Positions 55,990-63,565 of a stretch of DNA of 64,000 nt are shown piece by piece. Position numbers and translations under genes: made by a program. The notes beneath the pieces are model-generated. The model did no database searches, was not told the origin of the DNA, and saw only the letters and a program-made list of their open reading frames with translations. The number at the start of each line of letters is the position of its first letter. Position 1 is the stretch's first letter. Origin of the DNA: DASPSM01 sp963800135 (GTDB lineage Bacteria; Planctomycetota; Planctomycetia; Planctomycetales; Planctomycetaceae); the NCBI GenBank assembly GCA_963800135.1, contig CAWCZR010000020.1, positions 73,585 through 137,584 of the forward strand, in the 5' to 3' direction.

Positions 55990-57834
55990 ATGCATAAGGT
56001 GATTGCCCGGGCGGTTCGGCGATGGGAGTTGCAGGGAGGCCGAGCGTGGATCGTGCCACGGAAGATTTTGAAGGTGATCGACGTCCGGTCGGTGGCAGGA
56101 ATGGCCATCGGGCCGCGGCGGCAGCGGGGGCGGCGCGCTCGTGATCGATGCCCTCGCCGCGCCAACGGGGTCCACAGTACACTCTCGCGATTCGAGAGGG
56201 TCGCGCTGAGGCTTCCCCCGGTGGATCCGCAGGCCGAACTGTCGGTCATCGCCTGCGAGATTTTTAAGCCGGGCTGCTGGGCGACCGCGGGAATCGACCG
56301 GACGGACTTCTATAGCCCTAAGGCACTGGCACTCTTTGGCGTTGTAGAGGCCATCAAACTGGCGAATGCCCCGCTGTCGCTCTCGACCGTTCGGCATTTT
56401 CTGGAGACGGAAGAGCACGCTGAGTTGTATTCAGCAGTCGGCGGCCAGGTGATCTTCGATGAGATTGCCGTCCGTGAACCGGACGTGATTTTGTTGTCGT
56501 ACTACGCCGGCATCGTCAAAGAAAAATCCCGGCGCCGGTTACTGAAAGAGCGGGCTTTATTACTTGCCGATACGGCAGATGATGAGTCTCGCGACCTTAG
56601 CTCCCTGATTGGGCAGGCGGATTTCGCCGACCTACACTTACCCGACCGGGACTCTTTCACGCTGCGATCGCTGATTGAGGCATACCCCAATCTCGCCGAG
56701 CCGCTCGTCGACGGTTTGGTTCGCCGTGGAGAAGTGGCGAACCTGATTGCGCCGACTAAGGTCGGGAAAAGCTGGCTCTCGTATGGTCTGGCGCTCTCAA
56801 TCATCACCGGTCGTGACTGGTTCGGATTTCCGACACGGGCCGGCCGAGTGCTTCTCATCGACAATGAGCTGCATAAGGCGACTATTGCGGACCGGCTGCA
56901 AAAGGTTGGAAAGACAATGGGGCTGCGGCTCGATGACTTCGTCGACTTCCTCACAGTCTGGCCGTTCCGCGGAAGGGGGATGGACGTCTACGCGATCGGG
57001 CGCAGGCTGAACCGCGTGCCGGCCCGTTTTTTTTCGTGCGTCATCCTCGATGCAAAGTACAGGGCACTACCGGTCGGCACCAGCGAGAACGATAACGCCG
57101 CTGAGGCCGCGTTTTACAACGAAGAGGATCGGTGGGCCGAGATGCTCGAGGCGAGCGTTTTCAATGTCCACCACTCAACGAAGGGTGACCAGAGCGAAAA
57201 ACGTGTAACGGACATCGGCGCTGGGGGCGGAGCCCAATCACGAGCCGCCGACACGCACATCGCTCTGCGCGAACATGAGAGCGCGGACACGTTCGTGTTA
57301 GAGGCTGCCGTCCGCTCGTTCAAGCCGATTGAGCCGATCGCTTTGGTCTGGCAATTCCCGGTATGGGTTCCGGACAGCACGGTCGACACATCGAAATTGA
57401 AGCGCCAGCCGACGCGGGGCGACGACAACCAGTCAGCCAAGGACCGGGAAGCCGACGACGCTGTGCTCGCGGTGTGCGAGACATGGATGACCCGGGGAGA
57501 GATTGCCCAGAAGACCTTCAGTGAGGGGCGGGCGAACCGGGCGATCGCACGGCTCGTGAAAGCGAGACTGCTCGAGGCCGGCAAAGAGGACAGACCAAGA
57601 CACCCCGACACCGAAGTTTTCCGCCGCAGCATATTCGCCCGTGGCGACCAACTCGACGTGACCAACTCGACTGCAGTTGGTGACCAAGTTGGTGGAGTCG
57701 CGTTGGCCGACGACCAACTCCACACGCGCCCCCTAAAGGGGGGTCGCGGTGGTGGTGGTCAGTCGGGTCGGACAACCAACGCGACTGGCTCAGACGGAGT
57801 TGGTCAACCGGATGGCTGGGATGACTTCAAATGA
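55990..57834 (+). CDS. AAA ATPase/helicase of the RepA type with DnaB-N-like domain
   Basis: The frame is open from before 55972; ATG 55990 is a tentative start, because the first 60 codons are Arg-rich and may be misread. From residue about 75 a DnaB N-terminal-like domain appears (DPQAELSVIACEIFKPGCW, FYSPKALALFGVVEAIKLAN). The P-loop domain follows: Walker A APTKVGKSWLSYGLALSIIT and Walker B GRVLLIDNELHKATIADRL. HHSTKGDQSEKRVTDIGAGG resembles the sensor region of RepA/RSF1010-like helicases. The C-terminal part has a winged helix (TRGEIAQKTFSEGRANRAIA) and a Gly/Asp-rich tail. Probably the replication helicase of the element. The stop overlaps the next start (ATGA). Confidence 0.78.
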   Translation: MHKVIARAVRRWELQGGRAWIVPRKILKVIDVRSVAGMAIGPRRQRGRRARDRCPRRANGVHSTLSRFERVALRLPPVDPQAELSVIACEIFKPGCWATAGIDRTDFYSPKALALFGVVEAIKLANAPLSLSTVRHFLETEEHAELYSAVGGQVIFDEIAVREPDVILLSYYAGIVKEKSRRRLLKERALLLADTADDESRDLSSLIGQADFADLHLPDRDSFTLRSLIEAYPNLAEPLVDGLVRRGEVANLIAPTKVGKSWLSYGLALSIITGRDWFGFPTRAGRVLLIDNELHKATIADRLQKVGKTMGLRLDDFVDFLTVWPFRGRGMDVYAIGRRLNRVPARFFSCVILDAKYRALPVGTSENDNAAEAAFYNEEDRWAEMLEASVFNVHHSTKGDQSEKRVTDIGAGGGAQSRAADTHIALREHESADTFVLEAAVRSFKPIEPIALVWQFPVWVPDSTVDTSKLKRQPTRGDDNQSAKDREADDAVLAVCETWMTRGEIAQKTFSEGRANRAIARLVKARLLEAGKEDRPRHPDTEVFRRSIFARGDQLDVTNSTAVGDQVGGVALADDQLHTRPLKGGRGGGGQSGRTTNATGSDGVGQPDGWDDFK

Positions 57835-58085
57835 CCGGCGGTCCTGAGCGATTCCAACTGACCATTGAATCGACACCTGGCTGGTCGGCTCCGGCCGCCG
57901 TCCGGCTACGAAAGGCGTTGAAGGCTGCTGCTGCGGGTTCGGCCTGCGTTGCGTTCACGTCGTTCAAATTCGATTGCAAGAGCCCGCCCGTCGGCCGTCC
58001 GGCGACTGCCAAGGCGCAGTTGACCATTCGTCGGAGTCCAACTAATCGCGGGAGGCAAGCCAATCGAACAGCTCTTCGGCCGTGA
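57831..58085 (+). CDS. Small element protein, probably frameshifted
   Basis: The ATG at 57831 overlaps the preceding TGA, indicating coupled translation. The first 30 residues (ERFQLTIESTPGWSAPAAVR, LRKALKAA) look genuine. After about 57925 the composition changes and a different frame may be correct. Function unknown. Confidence 0.5.
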   Translation: MTGGPERFQLTIESTPGWSAPAAVRLRKALKAAAAGSACVAFTSFKFDCKSPPVGRPATAKAQLTIRRSPTNRGRQANRTALRP

Positions 58086-58275
58086 GCGTCGGCTTAAACG
58101 AGAAATCCCACGAGCGGCGGACCGGCTCGCTGGCCAAGTAGCGAACCTGCGCACTGTTGACCCCGCAGCAAATCAGCAGCTTGTCATTGCCGCGCCAGGG
58201 GCGTTCCTCGGGTAATGGCTCCGCTTGAAAAGCGATTTTGAGCGATTGGCACGGGAATTCAGCGAAAAACCTCAA
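58042..58275 (-). CDS. Hypothetical protein (77 aa)
   Basis: A TTG at 58275 starts MRFFAEFPCQSLKIAFQAEP; the sequence ends TLTAEELFDWLASRD. It looks like a compact globular protein. The start overlaps the 3' end of the upstream gene by 17 bases. It converges with the 57831 gene. Function unknown. Confidence 0.55.
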   Translation of the reverse strand: MRFFAEFPCQSLKIAFQAEPLPEERPWRGNDKLLICCGVNSAQVRYLASEPVRRSWDFSFKPTLTAEELFDWLASRD

Positions 58276-58489
58276 CGCTATAGATGAATCGGGCTGTCCT
58301 CATTTCCGGTGGCATGCTTCCCAGTGCGACCTGCGCTTCCGATCGCGTCGGAAATTTGTCAGCGTGCTCGGGGCGACGGATCGTCATCCGAATGCCATTA
58401 GGCATCGGTGGTCCAAGCCACCAAGCCAATCCGAATGTGTCGACAGCCTTGATGCCGAAATAACCACGGTAGTATGGTTCGTCGCTCAT
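58259..58489 (-). CDS. Hypothetical protein (76 aa)
   Basis: The ATG at 58489 gives MSDEPYYRGYFGIKAVDTFG and ends MRTARFIYSVEVFR. Basic and aromatic, no membrane segment. It overlaps the downstream gene and starts 4 bases after the stop of a tiny membrane protein, forming a minus-strand operon of element cargo. Function unknown. Confidence 0.6.
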   Translation of the reverse strand: MSDEPYYRGYFGIKAVDTFGLAWWLGPPMPNGIRMTIRRPEHADKFPTRSEAQVALGSMPPEMRTARFIYSVEVFR

Positions 58490-58493
58490 GCCG

Positions 58494-58598
58494 TCATTCC
58501 GGCAGCGGCAAGATGTATTTGACAAAAGCAACCGCCAGAATCACCAGGCCGATTAGGACGAGCACGAGTGCCTCACGGCGATTAGGCAGTCGCATCAT
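58494..58598 (-). CDS. Tiny membrane protein (34 aa)
   Basis: ATG at 58598 (or 58595). The product MMRLPNRREALVLVLIGLVI continues with LAVAFVKYILPLPE: a basic N-terminus and one transmembrane helix. It ends 4 bases before the next start, which supports translation. Function unknown. Confidence 0.5.
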   Translation of the reverse strand: MMRLPNRREALVLVLIGLVILAVAFVKYILPLPE

Positions 58599-58699
58599 GC
58601 GGTCATTCTAGCGGGAAAGCGCAATGAAAAAGCCGCCTGATGGGCGGCTTGATCATTCCGTCCTTGGGTAGTGGGTGCGAGTTGTGTTGCTGATTGCGA

Positions 58700-59014
58700 T
58701 CAAACGCGCCTGCGCCGATGCCGCATTAATCGCCAGCGGTCGCGCACGATCGAAGCGATAAGCGCCACTGCAAATGCTGCGTGAACGGACGCAACGACAA
58801 TTGTGCCCCAAGGGTCCACGAAAAGATCAGTGAACTTTGCTGCGCCCCAAAATGCCATCACGGGAATCGGAATCATAGCACATGAGGAATCGCCACGGCG
58901 GCTACCGTCCGGTAAGGGATCAAGAGCATCCTTAAGGCGGATCCCCGTCACTGCTGCAACGACGCAGAGGCACCATACGACAGACAAGAACAGCAACAAT
59001 TGCCACCAACGCAT
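58700..59014 (-). CDS. Small multi-pass membrane protein (104 aa)
   Basis: The ATG at 59014 gives a hydrophobic start (MRWWQLLLFLSVVWCLCVVA), a second segment (IPIPVMAFWGAAKFTDLFV), a third (IVVASVHAAFAVALIASIV) and a basic tail (RWRLMRHRRRRV), so three helices with a cytosolic C-terminus. Family not recognised. Confidence 0.6.
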   Translation of the reverse strand: MRWWQLLLFLSVVWCLCVVAAVTGIRLKDALDPLPDGSRRGDSSCAMIPIPVMAFWGAAKFTDLFVDPWGTIVVASVHAAFAVALIASIVRDRWRLMRHRRRRV

Positions 59015-59224
59015 ACGCTGCTCGTCAATTATTACCGTCCGGCTTGTCGGTCATCGGATCACCGCCTGGCTTGCTAAAAAAGATGGTTGCGAGGCGCTTT
59101 TAAAGGTGTCTGGTGGGCGACGTTCTTTTTAACCAGCCTGCCACGCCCCCTCATCGCCGGGGTCATGTTGATTGGCTGAAGGTGGTACCGCGAACCTGCC
59201 GGGGCGAGACGTAGGGATAGAATC

Positions 59225-59399
59225 TCATGCCAGAGCGACATACGGCGGCACCGGGTCGCGATCGACCCAGAGTCCCCGTCGATGCTCGCGGGCGTCGGCT
59301 TCCACAGTCGGGCGCGTCGATGCCCGCCAGGCGAATCTTGGGTAGTGGGTCAGTTTGAAAATTCCAGACGGACCGGGACCGGTGCCGCTGAGTTGACAC
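59225..59399 (-). pseudogene. Thermonuclease (SNase) remnant
   Basis: The conserved SNase start KIRLAGIDAPD is followed in the next frame directly by the family's C-terminal signature AREHRRGLWVDRDPVPPY. The roughly 60-100 residues that normally separate them, including catalytic Arg/Glu positions, are missing. This is an internally deleted nuclease gene and is unlikely to be active. Confidence 0.65.
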
Positions 59400-59405
59400 A
59401 TCCAG

Positions 59406-59756
59406 CTATTTGACGGGGGCGGGAGCCGGGAGAGGCTGCGGCTGACCACCCTGGAAACGAGGCTGTCCGGGAGCCATGCGCCGGCCTTCTGATGGGGCTG
59501 CGGTGCGGCCCACGTACCGTACCACAGTCGCACCTTCGCGGACGTCTTTGAATCGCTTCCAGGTATAGACGATCCGACCGTCCTCGCTCGCCGTAAACAT
59601 CTCGGGATATTCTGGGTCCCATGCGATCCCGCCTGCCTCCGCCCTGTTTTCGAGCGACGGAATGCCGAGCGGCTGCGTACCGTGCAGTCCGTGTCCGATG
59701 TACAGCAGTGCGGCGCACACGACTATCGCGACGATCCTCCAAAACCGTTCTTGCAT
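59406..59756 (-). CDS. Small exported or anchored hypothetical protein (116 aa)
   Basis: The ATG at 59756 gives an N-terminal hydrophobic segment (FWRIVAIVVCAALLYIGHGL) as signal or anchor. The soluble part (MFTASEDGRIVYTWKRFKDV) is followed by a Pro/Gln/Gly-rich tail ending in PAPAPVK. Family not recognised. Confidence 0.6.
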   Translation of the reverse strand: MQERFWRIVAIVVCAALLYIGHGLHGTQPLGIPSLENRAEAGGIAWDPEYPEMFTASEDGRIVYTWKRFKDVREGATVVRYVGRTAAPSEGRRMAPGQPRFQGGQPQPLPAPAPVK

Positions 59757-59820
59757 GTCAGGGCTCCTGATGATGGCCGACCGGGACCGAAGATCAACAG
59801 GGCGATGAGCTTGGGGAGCA

Positions 59821-59994
59821 TCATTGTTTCCCGAGCTGCGATTTCGCGGCCCGGGTCAGAGTCCATTTCACCCACCCGGCCATTTTGCGGCCGTCGCTTT
59901 GCGCAGCTTCCGTCCACAGGGCCAGTTCGGCGGGCGTCGCCCGGACGTTCAACCGGAGTTCTTTTGGCTGCTGCGATTTGGCCTTCTTCGCCAT
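59821..59994 (-). CDS. Ribbon-helix-helix/MobC-like small protein (57 aa)
   Basis: The ATG at 59994 gives MAKKAKSQQPKELRLNVRAT and then TPAELALWTEAAQSDGRKMA. The beta-strand (ELRLNVRAT) and two helices fit an RHH fold as in Arc-type repressors or MobC relaxosome proteins. Just upstream lie repeated GGTATCCCAAT sites, likely its operator or nick-region binding sites. It is divergent from the 60229 operon. Confidence 0.6.
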   Translation of the reverse strand: MAKKAKSQQPKELRLNVRATPAELALWTEAAQSDGRKMAGWVKWTLTRAAKSQLGKQ

Positions 59995-60006
59995 GAGGTT
60001 CCCCTT

Positions 60007-60088
60007 GGTATCCCAAAGGGTTTCTAACCGGTCGGCCGGAAGCATTCAACAGGGGCTTGACGCCGTGGCATCCCAATGGTATCCCAAT
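60007..60088. promoter_or_regulatory. Repeated GG(T/C)ATCCCAA sites between divergent genes
   Basis: Copies at 60007-60016 (GGTATCCCAA), 60067-60077 (GGCATCCCAAT) and 60078-60088 (GGTATCCCAAT); the last two are head to tail. The first is also in a near-palindrome (CCTTGG...CCAAAGG). They may be operators for the RHH protein or iterons. Confidence 0.5.
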
Positions 60089-60228
60089 GGGTGATGGGAA
60101 AAGTCTGGTCTGTGCTGGAGACCGGGACGGAACCCAGTTGGATTGAAGTCGGCTTCGGCCGAATCGGAAGGCCGCGCGTCGCTGCCAGCACCAGCGACGT
60201 TGCGGCTTTCTCTTTTGGGAGGTGTCCC

Positions 60229-60645
60229 ATGTCTCGCGACGTCGATCGAATCGCCCAGCGGCAATACAAGCGGCTCTCTCGTCCGCTGACCGCCGAGGTG
60301 CGCGAAGTTGCCGAGGACCAGGCTGCGAAGATCGAACAGGCCGTCAATCTCTTTCGACGCAGCCCCAAGCGCTTGTGGTGCGAGGCCACGGTACAAAACG
60401 GCGAGCCCGTCCTTGTGAATCCCGAGACGTGGATTGCCGACGGGGAGGCCTATCGAGGTGCGACCGAGCTAGAACGCCATTCCCTCGAAATCACTTTCAA
60501 TGAAGCTGCTCGCCGGAAACGCGGTGCCAGTATGATTCGCGCGAACGATCCCGGAAGCGCTTTTAGCCGGCGCGACTCGGATCCGAGGGGCGCGGTCGGC
60601 CGATCCGCCCCTTGTTTTTTCAAAGAAAGGTTGAAACCCCAATGA
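60229..60645 (+). CDS. Hypothetical element protein (138 aa)
   Basis: The ATG at 60229 follows GGGAGG by 6 bases. The product starts MSRDVDRIAQRQYKRLSRPL, is helical and basic, and carries PVLVNPETWIADGEAYRGAT. No recognised domain. The stop overlaps the next start by four bases. The C-terminal 40 residues have an odd composition and could be misread. Confidence 0.6.
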   Translation: MSRDVDRIAQRQYKRLSRPLTAEVREVAEDQAAKIEQAVNLFRRSPKRLWCEATVQNGEPVLVNPETWIADGEAYRGATELERHSLEITFNEAARRKRGASMIRANDPGSAFSRRDSDPRGAVGRSAPCFFKERLKPQ

Positions 60646-60910
60646 GCTATGAAATGAATCGTCGCAGTTGGCTGTCTCGGATCCTGGCGCTGCGATCGCC
60701 TCTTCCGGCATCGCGGCGGACAATTTCCGGGGCAGCCTGATCTGGAACGTCCCGAACAGATACGGGGTGACGGTCAGGGTTTACCACATACCTCGCGAGT
60801 GGTGCCGAGAAATTCCCGGCGCTGGCTGGCGCGTCGATCCGCCCAATGGAGCGCCCTTTTCCGCCTGCCCTGGAATGATCATCCCGACTGATCAGGTCGT
60901 GCTCGCATGA
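60642..60910 (+). CDS. Small hypothetical protein, one frameshift
   Basis: The ATG at 60642 overlaps the preceding TGA and begins MSYEMNRRSWLSRIL. After a frame change near 60690 the sequence continues AAIASSGIAADNFRGSLIWN to FSACPGMIIPTDQVVLA and a TGA at 60908-60910. Uncorrected, the first frame ends after 32 residues. Function unknown; the ends are tightly coupled to both neighbours. Confidence 0.55.
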
Positions 60911-61476
60911 TGCACCTCCTGCCGATCATCAATCCCGAGATTCACACGACCCGCCGCATGGAGCTGTGGCTTCGCAGCCGGCGCACGGTGCGGCGGATGC
61001 TGCGGCTCGAGTTATACATGGAGGACCCGCACTGCGCTTATTGCCGGCGGCCGCTGGCTTGCCCGGACGCTGGCGTTTTAGATCACGCGACACCGCGCAG
61101 CCAGGGCGGCAGCAATCAGCCCAGCAACGCCATGCTCTGCTGTCGTGGGTGCGACCACGCGAAAGGGCCCCGGACGATCAGCGAGTGGCGCGGGTCTACT
61201 TGCGGGGCTGTTCGCGCTCTGCCGAATCCGCAACGGACAAACGATACTCCGGTGCATGACACGGAAGCCAAATCGACAGGACACCGACGGAACGTCGAGC
61301 CCGCGGCCGCTCTACCTCCCGTCACCGGAGGAGATTCGGGCTGCATGCCGGAAGATCCGAAGACCTGGACGCCGGAGCAAGAGGCGGAGCGCCGACTGCC
61401 GACGCGGCCTTGGTTTCCGCCGGGGATGGATCGCACTGATGCTTCCCGGCCGATGAGGAGACCTGAGAGGGCCTGA
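60907..61476 (+). CDS. HNH endonuclease
   Basis: The ATG at 60907 overlaps the previous stop. The 189-residue product has the HNH core: CAYCRRPL (first zinc pair), DHATPRSQGGSNQPSNAMLC with the Asp-His catalytic pair and Asn, and CCRGCDHAKG (second zinc pair). The C-terminal 90 residues are hydrophilic and Pro-rich. Such enzymes nick or cut DNA in phages and mobile elements, for example in packaging, homing or defence. Confidence 0.82.
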   Translation: MMHLLPIINPEIHTTRRMELWLRSRRTVRRMLRLELYMEDPHCAYCRRPLACPDAGVLDHATPRSQGGSNQPSNAMLCCRGCDHAKGPRTISEWRGSTCGAVRALPNPQRTNDTPVHDTEAKSTGHRRNVEPAAALPPVTGGDSGCMPEDPKTWTPEQEAERRLPTRPWFPPGMDRTDASRPMRRPERA

Positions 61477-61561
61477 CGGGGCGGGCACGCTGTGCTTAAC
61501 CGACCCCTCACGCCCAATTTTGACCGTCACGTCCAGTTTCCGATGATCCATTCCTGCCGTT

Positions 61562-61603
61562 TTACCGTTTGGTAATATGGAATCTGACATTACCAGTCGG
61601 TAA
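61562..61603. promoter_or_regulatory. Two TTACC-N4-GGTAA palindromes (operator pair)
   Basis: TTACCGTTTGGTAA (61562-61575) and TTACCAGTCGGTAA (61590-61603) have centres 28 bases apart and end 17 bases before the recombinase start. The second half-site pair also forms GGTAAT...ATTACC. Likely bound by the Cro-like protein encoded downstream. Confidence 0.7.
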
Positions 61604-61620
61604 CATTCAAGGCGAACGGT

Positions 61621-62305
61621 ATGAAGGTCATAGGCTACACACGTGTGTCAACCGACGAACAAGCGGCAACAGGGGTAAGCTTGGCGGCCCAGGCTGAGAA
61701 ACTGACCGCCTACGCGGCCCTCTACGGCCTTGAGATCGTCGAGATGATCGAGGACGCCGGCGAGTCGGCCAAGTCGCTCAAGAGGCCCGGATTGCAGCGG
61801 GCGCTCGGGCTATTGAAGGCCGGCCAGGCCGACGGGCTGCTGATCGCGAAACTCGACCGGTTGAGCCGATCGGTGAAGGACTGGAACGGGCTGATTGACC
61901 TCTATTTCGGTGAGCGGGCCGGGAGGCAGCTGTTTTCCGTTGCCGACTCGATCGACACGAGATCGGCGGCCGGCCGGCTCGTGCTGAACGTGCTAATGTC
62001 CGTTGGCCAGTGGGAACGGGAGGCGATCGGCGAGAGGACCCGCGACGCGTTGAGGCACAAGCGGAGCAAGGGACAGCGGATTCGGCCGCATCCCCTTCGG
62101 GTTTCGGTTGGCCGACGATGGCGTGTTGCTCGTCGAGGACCCGACCGAACAAGCCATCCTTCGCGAGATTGACGGACTCCGGGCCAGTGGGCTTTCGTTG
62201 CGGAAGATCGCGGCGGCACTCAACCGTGAGGGTGTGCCAACGAAAGAGGGCAAACCTTGGCAGCACACGACGATCCGCGGCATCCTCGACCGGAACGCGG
62301 CCTAA
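61621..62305 (+). CDS. Serine recombinase (resolvase/invertase family), copy 1, frameshifted
   Basis: The ATG at 61621 gives MKVIGYTRVSTDEQAATGVS, with the catalytic Ser in YTRVSTDEQ, and later LLIAKLDRLSRSVKDW and GQWEREAIGERTRDAL. Near 62085 two bases present in copy 2 (GGATCTCGGGCCGC) are absent, so the C-terminal DNA-binding part (LREIDGLRASGLSLRKIAAA, the HTH) is out of frame. Corrected length is 228 residues, a short serine recombinase. Catalyses site-specific strand exchange. Confidence 0.85.
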
Positions 62306-62377
62306 AGGCGGCCGTTCGACGGTGGAAGCGATTGTTGAGCCCGGACCGACTGCGGGCCCTGCAGGAGCACTTGGAGG

Positions 62378-62535
62378 ATGAAGGCGACGAACAGCGAACG
62401 GCCGATCGTCCGGGCACTGAGGAAAGCGATCAAAGCCGACCCGCGGACGATCAACGCCCTGGCGGTTGAGGCTGGCATTCCCGTCCCCGTGCTGTGGCGG
62501 TTCGTGCAACGCGAACGGGGGATGAATCTCGACAG
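62378..62535 (+). pseudogene. Cro-like regulator, copy 1, truncated by the duplication junction
   Basis: The first 53 residues (MKATNSERPIVRALRKAIKA to RFVQRERGMNLDS) match the 63350 gene. The frame then runs across the junction into the duplicated operator region, giving a foreign tail to 62668. Confidence 0.8.
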
Positions 62536-62591
62536 CCGTTTGGTAATATGGAATCTGACATTACCAGTCGGTAACATTCAAGGCGAACGGT

Positions 62592-63277
62592 ATGAAGGTC
62601 ATAGGCTACACACGTGTGTCAACCGACGAACAAGCGGCAACAGGGGTAAGCTTGGCGGCCCAGGCTGAGAAACTGACCGCCTACGCGGCCCTCTACGGCC
62701 TTGAGATCGTCGAGATGATCGAGGACGCCGGCGAGTCGGCCAAGTCGCTCAAGAGGCCCGGATTGCAGCGGTGCTCGAGCTATTGAAGGCCGGCCAGGCC
62801 GACGGGCTGCTGATCGCGAAACTCGACCGGTTGAGCCGATCGGTGAAGGACTGGAACGGGCTGATTGACCTCTATTTCGGTGAGCGGGCCGGGAGGCAGC
62901 TGTTTTCCGTTGCCGACTCGATCGACACGAGATCGGCGGCCGGCCGGCTCGTGCTGAACGTGCTAATGTCCGTTGGCCAGTGGGAACGGGAGGCGATCGG
63001 CGAGAGGACCCGCGACGCGTTGAGGCACAAGCGGAGCAAGGGACAGCGGATCTCGGGCCGCATCCCCTTCGGGTTTCGGTTGGCCGACGATGGCGTGTTG
63101 CTCGTCGAGGACCCGACCGAACAAGCCATCCTTCGCGAGATTGACGGACTCCGGGCCAGTGGGCTTTCGTTGCGGAAGATCGCGGCGGCGCTCAACCGTG
63201 AGGGTGTGCCAACGAAAGAGGGCAAACCTTGGCAGCACACGACGATCCGCGGCATCCTCGACCGGAACGCGGCCTAA
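62592..63277 (+). CDS. Serine recombinase, copy 2, frameshifted
   Basis: Identical to copy 1 at the start. At 62771 one base is missing (CGGTGCTCGAGC for CGGGCGCTCGGGC), causing a stop after residue 64. From there on the frame is intact to RGILDRNAA at 63277. Copy 1 is correct here and copy 2 is correct where copy 1 fails, so the ancestral 228-residue gene can be read from the pair. Expression could be controlled by the remaining intact palindrome at 62561-62574. Confidence 0.85.
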
Positions 63278-63349
63278 AGGCGGCCGTTCGACGGTGGAAG
63301 CGATTGTTGAGCCCGGACCGACTGCGGGCCCTGCAGGAGCACTTGGAGG

Positions 63350-63565
63350 ATGAAGGCGACGAACAGCGAACGGCCGATCGTCCGGGCACTGAGGAAAGCG
63401 ATCAAAGCCGACCCGCGGACGATCAACGCCCTGGCGGTTGAGGCTGGCATTCCCGTCCCCGTGCTGTGGCGGTTCGTGCAACGCGAACGGGGGATGAATC
63501 TCGACAGTGCCGCGGCCCTGGCCGAAGCGCTGGGGCTCGAGCTGACCCGGGCTAAGTCGCGGTAA
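63350..63565 (+). CDS. Cro/C1-type HTH regulator (71 aa)
   Basis: The ATG at 63350 gives an HTH_3-like fold: TINALAVEAGIPVPVLWRFV followed by MNLDSAAALAEALGLEL. It lies 73 bases downstream of the recombinase and is the probable ligand of the TTACC-N4-GGTAA palindromes, so it may autoregulate the recombinase operon. Intact only in this second copy. Confidence 0.8.
   Translation: MKATNSERPIVRALRKAIKADPRTINALAVEAGIPVPVLWRFVQRERGMNLDSAAALAEALGLELTRAKSR

Larger units (their letters stand above)
61565..63506 (+). repeat. 971-bp tandem duplication of recombinase plus regulator
   Basis: Unit 1 is 61565-62535 and unit 2 is 62536-63506, nearly identical apart from a few substitutions and indels. The junction joins ...CTCGACAG to CCGTTTGGTAA, deleting the TTA of the first operator palindrome in unit 2 and truncating the first regulator gene. 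The second operator palindrome recurs intact at 62561-62574. Confidence 0.95.
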
